21,988 bases of DNA from an uncultured Oscillospiraceae bacterium (GCA_934591725.1 CAKTPR010000030.1:1-21988); one strand, 5' to 3'. Positions 14,762-21,975 are shown, numbered from the stretch's first letter. Notes: generated by a model not told the origin, from the letters alone. Numbers and translations: made by a program.

Positions 14762-15688
14762 ATGTCCATAAGAGAGATCAGCTTCCCTTCCGCCAACGGG
14801 CGCGACACCATTAGGGCATGGGCCTATACCCCGCTCGGCAAGCCCAGAGCCGTCATCCAGCTCATCCACGGTTTCGGCGAGCACTCCCGCCGCTATCTGC
14901 ACATGATAAGCAAATTCCAGGCCGCGGGCTTCGTCGTCTACGCTGACGACCACATCGGCCACGGCAAGACCGCCTACGACAGCGGCACCATGGGCGACCC
15001 GCACTCCGGCGGCTACATGACCTACCTCAAGGATGAGAAAGCGCTGCACGACATCGCCGTCAAGGACTACCCGGAGCTGCCGTACTTCGTGTTCGGCCAC
15101 AGCTGGGGCTCGATGCTCGGCCGTGGCTATGCCGCGCTCTACGGCGACGGCCTCAAGGGGCTCATGCTCTGCGGCGTAGTGTCGCAGTTCAAGGGCTGCG
15201 AGACAGAGCTGCACGACCCGGAGATAAAAGCCGCCGTCGCTGCCGATCCGTATCAGCCGGTCGGCGACTGGTTCGGCAAGGTATTCCTAGACATGACCGC
15301 GAGGATCGAAAACCCCAACGGCCCGTCCGACTGGATCGCCTGCAATCCCGACATCGTCGCCGACCATGCGGGCGATATGTTCAACGGCTTCGATGTCACG
15401 CTGGAGCTGGTATGGGATCTGGTGGAGCTGTACGGCTTCATCGAGCGCCGCGAGTGGGCGGAGATGGTGCCGTCCTCACTGCCGGTGTATCTCATCTCCG
15501 GTGACTGCGACCCCTGCGGCAACTACGGCGAGGGGCTGTACCACGTGGCGAACCTGCTGGCCGAGAGCGGAAACAAGGTCAGCGTCAAGGCCTACAGCGG
15601 CTACCGCCACGAGATACACAACGAGCTTGAGCTGCGCGACGAGGTCGAGGCCGGGCTGGTGGACTTCGTGAACGGAGTCCTTGGGTGA
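14762..15688 (+). CDS. Alpha/beta hydrolase, monoacylglycerol lipase / lysophospholipase type
   Basis: A 308-residue soluble enzyme of the Hydrolase_4 type. Seen: oxyanion motif QLIHGFGEHSRRY (33-45), YADDHIGHGKT (60-70) typical of this branch, nucleophile GHSWGS with Ser114, acid in SGDCDPCG (Asp248 or Asp250) and base in GYRHEIHNE with His283. These families hydrolyse monoacylglycerols or lysophospholipids, though small esters are also possible. No signal peptide is present, so it is cytoplasmic. AAGGAGG lies 7 bases before the ATG. It has its own promoter and is divergent from the aminotransferase. Its last 104 bases are overlapped antisense by the extended end of the RCC1-repeat gene; no terminator is visible between the two. 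Confidence 0.9.
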   Translation: MSIREISFPSANGRDTIRAWAYTPLGKPRAVIQLIHGFGEHSRRYLHMISKFQAAGFVVYADDHIGHGKTAYDSGTMGDPHSGGYMTYLKDEKALHDIAVKDYPELPYFVFGHSWGSMLGRGYAALYGDGLKGLMLCGVVSQFKGCETELHDPEIKAAVAADPYQPVGDWFGKVFLDMTARIENPNGPSDWIACNPDIVADHAGDMFNGFDVTLELVWDLVELYGFIERREWAEMVPSSLPVYLISGDCDPCGNYGEGLYHVANLLAESGNKVSVKAYSGYRHEIHNELELRDEVEAGLVDFVNGVLG

Positions 15689-15697
15689 TATTCAATA
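15585..15697 (-). other. Read-through C-terminal extension of paralog B, antisense to the hydrolase gene
   Basis: Paralog A ends DDDIVAAGTI then stop; paralog B reads DNDVVGAGTLLNITQ and continues. At the DNA level, ACC ATT TGA in A corresponds to ACC CTA TTG A in B, which fits a one-base insertion moving the TGA (15692-15694) out of frame. The new tail is about 37 residues, rich in Arg, and overlaps the last 104 bases of the convergent hydrolase gene. A sequencing error would give the same picture. Confidence 0.7.
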
Positions 15698-18035
15698 GGG
15701 TACCTGCCCCGACTACGTCATTATCAGTGCTAGGCAGCCTGATGTTTTTCCAGCCGGTGACGTCGCATTGGCCGCTGTCATTGCGTCCCACGGCAACGAC
15801 CGTGCCGTCTGATCTCAGGCCCAGGGTATTTTTAATTCCCGCGCAGATGGCGACGATGTCCGTCCAGTCGGTGACATCGCATTGGCCCCAGTCATTGCGC
15901 CCCACGGCAACCACTGTGCCGTCCGACCGCAAGCCGACGGTATGACTATCTCCGGCGCTCACGGCGACTATATCTGTCCAGTCTGAAACATCGCACCGGC
16001 CATCTGAGTACCACCCGACAGCAACGACTGTGCCGTCAGCCTTGAGCCCAACCGTGTGGATACCTTCAGTGCTGATGGAGATAATATTCTTCCAATAGGC
16101 AAAGGCTTGGAACTGACCATATGAATTCTCACCGGCCGCGATGATCGTCCCGTCTGCTTTCAGACCGACTGTTTGCTTGCATCCGGCGTCAACAGCTACG
16201 ATATCCGTCCAATCCGAAACATCGCACTGCCCCTTAGAGTTATCCCCCGCGGCGGCTACAGTTCCATCAGACCTCAGGCCGACCAGATACTCGCTGCCCG
16301 CAGCGATGGCGGTAATGCCAGTCCAATCCGCGACATCGAAGTCACGCCCCTCGGTCATAACAGTGCCGTCCGCTCTCAGACCCACGGTGAAGGCGAAGTC
16401 TGTATCGACGGCGGTTATATTTTTCCAATCGGAATAGTCTCCCTCGGTACTTGTCACTGCAACAGTACCGTCCGCTCTTATGCCCGCAGTATGAGTACTG
16501 CTGGAGCTGAGCGTGGTTTCCAGATGCGGGGCAATGGCTTCGCGCGCGGCGGCAAGCTCCTCAGGGCTCAGCTGCGGTTCATCCGCTGTATCGTCCTCGA
16601 TCGGCCGAAAGTCTTCCCGCGGCAGCTTGATGTTTCTCCAGTAGTAGACACTGCACTGGCTGCTGCCGTTATCGCCGACGGCGACGACCGTGCCATCCGG
16701 CTTCAGGCCAACAGCGGTAAAGAAGCCGCTGCTCACCGCAGCTATACCGCTCCAGTCCGTGACATCACACTGGCCGTACTCGTTATCACCGGCAGCAACG
16801 ACCGTGCCGTCCGATTTAAGCCCCACCGTGAAAAGGCCGCTGGCGCTCACGGCAACTATATCGCTCCAGTCGGAAACATTACATTGACCGTCCAAGTTGT
16901 CGCCGACGGCAATGACCGTACCGTCAAGCTTCAAACCTACCGTGTGGCGGTCTCCGGCGCTTACTGCGATTATATCGCTCCAATCCGACACGTCGCATTC
17001 ACCACTGCCGTTATCGCCGGCGGCGACAACGGTGCCGTCTGACTTCAAGCCTACCGCGTGATTCCCACCGGCGCTTACTGCGACTATATCGCTCCAGTCA
17101 GAAACGCCGTGCCAGATATCCTTGTTATATTTTGTGGCGATAACCGTACCGTCCGACCTCAGCCCAAGCGTGGCAACAGTCCCGTCGCTCACGGCCACTA
17201 TCCCGCTCCATTCAGAAATGTTATACTCTTTGCTGTTTTCATACGTGGCAGCGACTGTGCCGTCTGACCTCAAACCCACCGTGCGGGAGATCCCGGCACT
17301 CACGGCGATGATATCAGTCCAGTCTGAAACATCGCACTCGCCGAAATAGTTCCCGCCGACAGCTTCGACCGTGCCGTCGGTTCTTACACCCACGGTATGA
17401 AAGTACCCGGCTCCGATCGTAGTCGCTGTGTGTGCGGCGGCTTCTTCGCGCGCGGCGGCAAGCTCGGCAAGGTGCTGCTCCTGCGCCCGCTCAAGCGATC
17501 TCTGCTTCGCCGAGTCTATCACTTTGGGCGCGGCAATGCAGGCGGCCAGAACGACAAGCGCCGCCGCGCCGATGGCGACCAGGCGCTTCTTTAAGCGCGA
17601 GGGGCTTGGGCTTTTCCCCGGCTGCGCCGCGTGGCCCCGGTGCTCCGTGACGATATACACGGTGCCGTTTTCCTTGAAAAAGTCCTTGACCGGTGCGCTC
17701 TCCCTTTTAAGGAAATGCTCCTTCCCCGCTTCAAAGGTGCTCCTGTACGCGTCTGCCGGGGACACCGACAGCTGCTTACGCCCGGCAGAGCCGCGCGGGT
17801 AATACTCCTTTATCGCAGCTACGATATTGAGTCTGAGGTCATAGGCAATATATGTGATGCTCTGCCTGTCCTCGCGCAGCGCCCTGCCGGTGACGTATCT
17901 GCCGTTGAGGATGGTGTTCACCGGCAGCTGGTGCGGCGCGTTTTCCACATTCACATCACAGCCGCAGACAGGGCATTTGCTGTCTATGGCAGCAGTCTTC
18001 GCCATGCAGTTCGGGCAAAAGAATATTTCTTCCAT
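15585..18035 (-). CDS. Membrane-anchored RCC1-repeat protein with zinc ribbon and kinase N-lobe remnant (paralog B)
   Basis: 816 residues from the ATG preceded by GGAGG (an in-frame start 8 codons earlier adds nothing shared with the paralog). Order: zinc ribbon with Cys7, Cys10, Cys21, Cys24; kinase N-lobe remnant about 37-132 (LNGRYVTGRAL, SITYIAYDLRL, AAIKEYYP with Lys76, ENGTVYIVTE); basic RLKK then membrane helix 151-169; charged Ala/Glu-rich stalk 172-203; seven RCC1-like repeats 205-472; a second stalk-like piece (ELAAAREAIAPHLETT); seven more repeats 507-768. The repeat unit is about 38 residues around VGLRSDGTVVAVG and CDVSDWTDIVAV. No kinase C-lobe, HRD or DFG is present. The last ~37 residues are Arg-rich read-through after loss of the ancestral stop. 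Predicted type II membrane protein with the propellers outside; function unknown, binding or sensing is inference. Confidence 0.82.
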   Translation of the reverse strand: MEEIFFCPNCMAKTAAIDSKCPVCGCDVNVENAPHQLPVNTILNGRYVTGRALREDRQSITYIAYDLRLNIVAAIKEYYPRGSAGRKQLSVSPADAYRSTFEAGKEHFLKRESAPVKDFFKENGTVYIVTEHRGHAAQPGKSPSPSRLKKRLVAIGAAALVVLAACIAAPKVIDSAKQRSLERAQEQHLAELAAAREEAAAHTATTIGAGYFHTVGVRTDGTVEAVGGNYFGECDVSDWTDIIAVSAGISRTVGLRSDGTVAATYENSKEYNISEWSGIVAVSDGTVATLGLRSDGTVIATKYNKDIWHGVSDWSDIVAVSAGGNHAVGLKSDGTVVAAGDNGSGECDVSDWSDIIAVSAGDRHTVGLKLDGTVIAVGDNLDGQCNVSDWSDIVAVSASGLFTVGLKSDGTVVAAGDNEYGQCDVTDWSGIAAVSSGFFTAVGLKPDGTVVAVGDNGSSQCSVYYWRNIKLPREDFRPIEDDTADEPQLSPEELAAAREAIAPHLETTLSSSSTHTAGIRADGTVAVTSTEGDYSDWKNITAVDTDFAFTVGLRADGTVMTEGRDFDVADWTGITAIAAGSEYLVGLRSDGTVAAAGDNSKGQCDVSDWTDIVAVDAGCKQTVGLKADGTIIAAGENSYGQFQAFAYWKNIISISTEGIHTVGLKADGTVVAVGWYSDGRCDVSDWTDIVAVSAGDSHTVGLRSDGTVVAVGRNDWGQCDVTDWTDIVAICAGIKNTLGLRSDGTVVAVGRNDSGQCDVTGWKNIRLPSTDNDVVGAGTLLNITQGLRSRSPPARPRPRRAAQARCVSRGGSRCRP
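15732..16517 (-). repeat. Second RCC1-like repeat array of paralog B (seven units)
   Basis: Residues about 507-768: seven units by hand count, the first two and the fourth degenerate, ending in WKNIRLP. Periodicity is about 114 bases in DNA. Confidence 0.8.
16620..17423 (-). repeat. First RCC1-like repeat array of paralog B (seven units)
   Basis: Residues about 205-472: seven units by hand count, closing with WRNIKLP. Seven is the blade number of a closed RCC1 propeller. Confidence 0.8.
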
Positions 18036-18050
18036 GCGGTTTCCCTCCGG
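17424..18050 (-). repeat. N-terminal module duplicated between the paralogs (copy B)
   Basis: The ribosome binding site, zinc ribbon, kinase remnant, membrane helix and stalk are co-linear with 19835-20461 without gaps. By hand count I see about 14 differences in the first 130 residues; long stretches of DNA are identical. Confidence 0.85.
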
Positions 18051-18055
18051 ATAGT

Positions 18056-20446
18056 TCAAATGGTACCTGCCGCGACTATGTCATCGTCCGCGTCACTGTC
18101 GGTTACTGGCAGTCTGATGTCTCTCCAATCGGAGACATTGCACTGGCCGAAGTCTTCTCTTCCGGTATATTCCGTCGCAGCGACAGTACCGTCAGCGCGC
18201 AGGCCGAGCGTATAGCCTTCACCTGCGCTTACGGCGACGATGCCTGTCCAATCCGAAACGCCGCACTCTCCGCTTTCGTTAAAGCCTGCCGCGACGACAG
18301 TGCCGTCCGATCTCAGACCGACAAGGTGGCTTGCACCGGCGCTGATGGCGACGATGTCAGTCCAATCGGAAACATCAAGCCCCTGAGGAACTGTGACAAG
18401 AACCGTGCCGTCGCGTCTCAGTCCGGCCAGGAACGCTCCTCCCGCGCTGATCGCGGCGATGTCTGTCCAGCCGCTGACGTTGAGGTACTGTCCGGTGACA
18501 ACGACTGTGCCGTCCGCCCTGAGTCCCGCCGTGAAATCGCCGCCGGCGCTGACGGCAATGATATCCCGCCAGTCGGAGACGCTGCACTGGCCGTCGATCG
18601 TACTGCCCACGGCGACTACTGTACCGTCAGCGCGCAAGCCCACGGTATGCCATTGACCGGCGCTTACGGCGACAATATTTGTCCAGTCTGAAACTTCACA
18701 CTGCTCGTCAAGGTTGTTCCCGATCGCGGTCACAGTTCCGTTCGCTTTCAGGCCGAAGATGCAGCCGCTGCCGGTGCTGACGGCGACGATATCACGCCAG
18801 TCCGAAATGTCGCACTCTCCGTCTTCGTTCGAGCCCACGGCAACGACTGTGCCGTCTGCTCTCAGGCCGACGGTGTTCGTGCGATAGGTGCTGAGCGTGG
18901 TCTCGTTGAGCAGTGCATTATCTATGCTGAGCGTCAGCGTGACCGGCTCAGGTTTTGTGTCATCAGGTTTTTTGCTTTCCGTTTTTCCGATGGCCTTCCG
19001 CTCGCCCAGCGGCAGGCGGATATCCTGCCAATCGGCAACATCACATTGGCCGTCATCATTATTTCCGGCAGCAACGACTGTGCCATCTGACTTTAGGCCG
19101 ACGGTATTGTATGAACCCGCGCTCACGGCGACAATATCAGTCCAGTCCGAAACATCGCATGCGCCGTCAATATCGTAACCGGCAGTAACGACCGTACCGT
19201 CCGATTTCAGGCCAGCCGTGCAGTAAAGGCCTCCGCTCACTGCAACTATATCCGTCCAGTCCGACACTTCACATTGTTCATCCTTATTATCGCCGACAGC
19301 AACGACCGTGCCGTCAAGCTTCAGACCCACCGTGTGATACGACCCTGCACTGACAGCGACTATATCCCGCCAAGCTGATATGCCGCTCCAGTCTGATCCG
19401 TCGCGCTGGCCGTCTCCATTGAAGCCGACGGCAACGACTGTACCGTCTGACCTCAGGCCGACGGTGTGAAGAACTCCGGCGCTTACTGCGACTATGTCTC
19501 TCCATTCTGACACATCGCATTGGCCGCTGTCGTTATTGCCGACAGCAACAACTGTGCCGTCTGATCTCAGCCCTACCGTATGATAGACGCCCGCACTCAC
19601 AGCAACAATGTCCGTCCAATCGGAAACGTCGCACTGACCGCAGTCGTTCAGCCCTACGGCAACGACTGTACCGTCAGCTTTCAGACCCACCGTGTGATAG
19701 ATACGTGTACTTATAGCAGTTATGTTCTGCCAATCCAAGACTTTGCTTTTGTCGTTAAAATAGCTGCCTCCAGCAGTGACCGTGCCATCGGTGCGCAGCC
19801 CAAGAGTGTAAGAAATGCCGGAGGCGATAGTACTGCCGCTGTGCGCGGCGGCTTCTTCGCGCGCAGCGGCAAGCTCGGCAAGGTGTTGCTCCTGCGCCCG
19901 CTCAACCTCTCTCTGCTTCGCTGAGTCTGCCACTTTGGGCACGGCAATGCACAGAGCCAGGACGACGAGCGCCGATGCGGCGATGGCGATAAGGCTCTTC
20001 TTTAAGCGCGCGGGTCTTGGGCTTTTGTCCGGCTGCTTCGAGGGGGACAGGTTCTCAGTGACGATATACAAAGTGCCGTTTTCCTTGAAAGATTCCTTGA
20101 CCGGTGCGCTCTCCCTTTTAAGGAACTGCTCCTTCCCCGCTTCAAAGGTGCTTCTGTCCGCGTCTGCCGGGGACACCGACAGCTGCTTACGCCCGGAAAT
20201 GCTGCGCGGGTAATACTCCTTTATCGCGGCTACGGCATTGAGTCTGAGATCATAGGCGATATATGTGATGCTCTGCCTGTCCTCGCGCAGCGCCCTGCCG
20301 GTGACGTATCTGCCGTTGAGAATGGTATTCACCGGCAGCTGATGCGGCGCGTTTTCCACATTCACATCACAGCCGCAGACGGGGCACCTGCCGTTTATGG
20401 GCGCAGTCTTCGCCATGCAGCCCGGACAAAAAAATATCTCTTCCAT
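18056..20446 (-). CDS. Membrane-anchored RCC1-repeat protein with zinc ribbon and kinase N-lobe remnant (paralog A)
   Basis: A 796-residue protein with the same design as its downstream neighbour: zinc ribbon (Cys7, Cys10, Cys21, Cys24); N-lobe remnant 37-132 with LNGRYVTGRAL, ITYIAYDLRL, AAIKEYYP (Lys76) and YIVTE; RLKK plus membrane helix 151-169; stalk 172-203; seven RCC1-like repeats about 205-479; a 27-residue Lys/Pro/Glu linker; seven more repeats about 507-780; short acidic tail ending AAGTI. In active relatives the glycine loop reads like GEGGFG; here it is REDRQS, and everything after the hinge is replaced by the membrane helix. GGAGG lies 9 bases before the ATG. It stops 20 bases before paralog B, so the two are co-transcribed. 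The seven-plus-seven count implies two complete propellers. Function unknown. Confidence 0.85.
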   Translation of the reverse strand: MEEIFFCPGCMAKTAPINGRCPVCGCDVNVENAPHQLPVNTILNGRYVTGRALREDRQSITYIAYDLRLNAVAAIKEYYPRSISGRKQLSVSPADADRSTFEAGKEQFLKRESAPVKESFKENGTLYIVTENLSPSKQPDKSPRPARLKKSLIAIAASALVVLALCIAVPKVADSAKQREVERAQEQHLAELAAAREEAAAHSGSTIASGISYTLGLRTDGTVTAGGSYFNDKSKVLDWQNITAISTRIYHTVGLKADGTVVAVGLNDCGQCDVSDWTDIVAVSAGVYHTVGLRSDGTVVAVGNNDSGQCDVSEWRDIVAVSAGVLHTVGLRSDGTVVAVGFNGDGQRDGSDWSGISAWRDIVAVSAGSYHTVGLKLDGTVVAVGDNKDEQCEVSDWTDIVAVSGGLYCTAGLKSDGTVVTAGYDIDGACDVSDWTDIVAVSAGSYNTVGLKSDGTVVAAGNNDDGQCDVADWQDIRLPLGERKAIGKTESKKPDDTKPEPVTLTLSIDNALLNETTLSTYRTNTVGLRADGTVVAVGSNEDGECDISDWRDIVAVSTGSGCIFGLKANGTVTAIGNNLDEQCEVSDWTNIVAVSAGQWHTVGLRADGTVVAVGSTIDGQCSVSDWRDIIAVSAGGDFTAGLRADGTVVVTGQYLNVSGWTDIAAISAGGAFLAGLRRDGTVLVTVPQGLDVSDWTDIVAISAGASHLVGLRSDGTVVAAGFNESGECGVSDWTGIVAVSAGEGYTLGLRADGTVAATEYTGREDFGQCNVSDWRDIRLPVTDSDADDDIVAAGTI
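18107..18928 (-). repeat. Second RCC1-like repeat array of paralog A (seven units)
   Basis: Residues about 507-780, seven units by hand count; units four and five lack the Cys-containing turn. It closes with WRDIRLP. Confidence 0.8.
19010..19834 (-). repeat. First RCC1-like repeat array of paralog A (seven units)
   Basis: Residues about 205-479, seven units by hand count; unit four carries a 6-residue insertion (SDWSGISAW). It closes with WQDIRLP. Confidence 0.8.
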
Positions 20447-20461
20447 GCGGTTTTACCTCCG
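19835..20461 (-). repeat. N-terminal module duplicated between the paralogs (copy A)
   Basis: Direct repeat partner of 17424-18050, same orientation, about 2.4 kb apart. Confidence 0.85.
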
Positions 20462-20475
20462 GATGGTATTTGTGT

Positions 20476-20500
20476 TGGTATTATATTGCATATAATACCA
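20476..20500. promoter_or_regulatory. A/T-rich inverted repeat upstream of the RCC1 genes
   Basis: TGGTATTATAT and ATATAATACCA (11 bp each) separated by TGC, in the 71-base gap between the small membrane protein and paralog A. The minus strand reads a TATAAT inside it but with no credible -35. Candidate operator, or a hairpin shaping the polycistronic mRNA. Confidence 0.5.
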
Positions 20501-20517
20501 TGCTGTGCGGTCATAGG

Positions 20518-21126
20518 TCAACGGTCTCGGCCGATGGTGATCTGAGGATTTATCCATGTCAGCCTGGTACATGCTGCCGCAAACTCATCATTATGGTTTT
20601 CTTTATAATGCAGATGCAAGCCAAACAAGTATTCGCCAACAGTACCAATAGTGCCTATGATATATTCGTCCTGCCCCATGCTTTCCGCATTTTCAACGAG
20701 TTTGCATTCGAGCTTTGGTCTTCCATCCCCTCTATGTCTCCAATAAGCTTCGGCGATCTCGCTGTACCTGATGACTCTTGTGCAGCCACGGCCAAAAACA
20801 TATTTCTTGCCAAGTCTGAGCGTGTCATTAAAATACCTGAAAGCCGTGTCAAAATCCTTAACTATCGCGTCGCTCTCCGGGCCGTTCAAAAGCCTGCTGT
20901 TATATTCTATCTCCACATTGAGTCTTTTGTTCCATCCTATAACGAGCTTCCACAGGAACAGATCAATTGCTGCACAGATGATCAATGTAACTACATTTAT
21001 ATCCGATATTATCCATCCTATCAGGGCAGCTGTATAAAAGAAAAGGCAAAATGCCCACCACAATTTTTTATTCATTCCATTACCCACATAAGACAGTACA
21101 TCTTTCGGTGTGCTATTTGTCTGCAT
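20518..21126 (-). CDS. Two-helix membrane protein with a C-terminal soluble domain, not recognised
   Basis: A 202-residue protein I do not recognise. Two hydrophobic helices, about residues 22-40 and 45-63, form a hairpin preceded by NGMNKK. A soluble domain of about 135 residues follows, with alternating beta-like stretches (KKYVFGRGCTRVIRYSEI, KLECKLVEN, EYLFGLHLHY). Two helices followed by a compact beta-rich domain recall the bacterial PH-like/YcxB layout, but I see no diagnostic motif, so that is a guess. GGAGAG lies 8 bases before the ATG. A TTGACA-18-TATCCT promoter precedes it, and paralog A starts 71 bases downstream in the same direction, so it is likely the first gene of the RCC1 operon. 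Confidence 0.7.
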   Translation of the reverse strand: MQTNSTPKDVLSYVGNGMNKKLWWAFCLFFYTAALIGWIISDINVVTLIICAAIDLFLWKLVIGWNKRLNVEIEYNSRLLNGPESDAIVKDFDTAFRYFNDTLRLGKKYVFGRGCTRVIRYSEIAEAYWRHRGDGRPKLECKLVENAESMGQDEYIIGTIGTVGEYLFGLHLHYKENHNDEFAAACTRLTWINPQITIGRDR

Positions 21127-21192
21127 TTAGTTTTCTCTCCATTCTATGCCGAACAAAATAATTCGTTCTGTATTTGTGATATTTATGTTTGT

Positions 21193-21222
21193 AGGATACA
21201 GCATCATATCAGAAAATGTCAA
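21193..21222 (-). promoter_or_regulatory. Promoter of the small membrane protein - RCC1 operon
   Basis: Minus strand TTGACA (21217-21222), 18-base spacer, TATCCT (21193-21198), about 65 bases before the ATG. The region is A/T-rich, unlike the surrounding DNA. Confidence 0.6.
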
Positions 21223-21263
21223 CCGTCAAAACAATATGCCGCGCAGAAATTGGGGCGCAGCAA

Positions 21264-21309
21264 GGGGCTGCCCAGAAATGATCGCTTCCGGTCATTCCTG
21301 GGCAGCCCC
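21264..21309 (-). terminator. Strong hairpin after the cdd-LysR unit
   Basis: GGGGCTGCCCAG/CTGGGCAGCCCC (12 bp), then one position that is G-T on the minus strand but A-C on the plus strand, then AATGA/TCATT: 18 bp continuous in minus-strand RNA, with a 10-base loop. It lies 14 bases after the LysR-domain stop. The minus-strand flank is TTGCTGCG, not a strong U-tract, so termination efficiency is uncertain. Confidence 0.6.
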
Positions 21310-21323
21310 GTTATCACATATGT

Positions 21324-21593
21324 TCAGTTGGCATGGCGGGCATTTTTCATGCCGGCCTTTATTTTTTCCGCCGCGGCAAGGAGACTCTGCGCCTGCGGCA
21401 GCAGCGTCTCTCCGGCTTCCGTAAGGCGGAAGTCCCGGCTGGAGCGCTCAAACAGCCTGACGCCGAGCTCCTCCTCAAGCGCGGAGACGGAGCGGCAGAT
21501 CGTAGAATGGCTGATGTACAGTGCTCTTGCCGCCGCAGAAAAGCTTCCGGCCTCCGCCGCGGCGATAAAGTGCCTGAGCTGCTCAAGCTCCAT
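21324..21593 (-). CDS. Stand-alone LysR-type winged-helix DNA-binding domain
   Basis: An 89-residue protein equal to the first quarter of a LysR regulator. MELEQLRHFIAAAEAGSFSA, ARALYISHSTICRSVSALEE and LGVRLFERSSRDFRLTEAGE cover the complete helix-turn-helix and wing; the linker helix (LLPQAQSLLAAAEKIKAG) then ends. The ~200-residue effector domain is absent and no remnant of it follows before the hairpin at 21264-21309. It starts one base after the cdd stop (TGA G ATG), so translation is probably coupled to cdd; no separate ribosome binding site is clear. It may be a truncated pseudogene or a working small DNA-binding protein that dimerises through the linker helix. The reading frame is clean. 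Confidence 0.85.
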   Translation of the reverse strand: MELEQLRHFIAAAEAGSFSAAARALYISHSTICRSVSALEEELGVRLFERSSRDFRLTEAGETLLPQAQSLLAAAEKIKAGMKNARHAN

Positions 21594-21594
21594 C

Positions 21595-21975
21595 TCAGTA
21601 ATTGAAGGTGTAAGGCAGAAGCTCGGAGAGCTTATAGCTCACGTAACGGTCGCCGGCCTTAGCGCAGAGCACCTCCATCTCCGGCGAAAACTCCGCCAGA
21701 AACTGACGGCACGCGCCGCAGGGGGTACACCAGTTTTCACTGTCGGCATAGATGGCGATGCGCCTGAATTCCCTGTGTCCCTCGCTGACCGCCTTGCAGC
21801 AGGCGGTACGCTCGGCGCAGATGGTGCTGCCGAGGGCGGCGTTTTCGACATTGCAGCCGGTGAAGACAGTGCCGTCGGTGCATTCGATCGCGGCGCCAAC
21901 CGCGAAGCGCGAATACGGAACGTAGGCGTTGAGCGACGCCTGCTTTGCCTTTGACATGAGTTCTCTGTCAGTCAT
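21595..21975 (-). CDS. cdd: Cytidine deaminase
   Basis: A 126-residue enzyme, the size of the tetrameric Gram-positive form. It deaminates cytidine and deoxycytidine to uridine and deoxyuridine in pyrimidine salvage. The zinc site is clear: CAE at residues 53-55 (ICAERTACC) and PCGACRQ with the two further Cys ligands about 33 residues later. SRFAVGAAI and CNVENAALGSTICAE contribute to nucleoside binding. The start at 21975 has AGGAGG 7 bases upstream; its promoter lies beyond the window edge. The small LysR domain follows after one base. Confidence 0.96.
   Translation of the reverse strand: MTDRELMSKAKQASLNAYVPYSRFAVGAAIECTDGTVFTGCNVENAALGSTICAERTACCKAVSEGHREFRRIAIYADSENWCTPCGACRQFLAEFSPEMEVLCAKAGDRYVSYKLSELLPYTFNY

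Noticed and set aside
13330..14814. 494-codon plus-strand frame opposite the aminotransferase
   Set aside because: Shadow frame that crosses two promoters and the leader RNA; no recognisable domain.
15732..19834. Regular ~114-base repeats that could suggest a CRISPR or satellite array
   Set aside because: The period equals one RCC1-like protein unit, the frame is open throughout and the units vary as coding repeats do.
20476..20500. Inverted repeat as a terminator between the small membrane protein and the RCC1 genes
   Set aside because: The stem is A/T-rich and no T-run follows on the minus strand, so it was kept only as a possible operator or mRNA hairpin.
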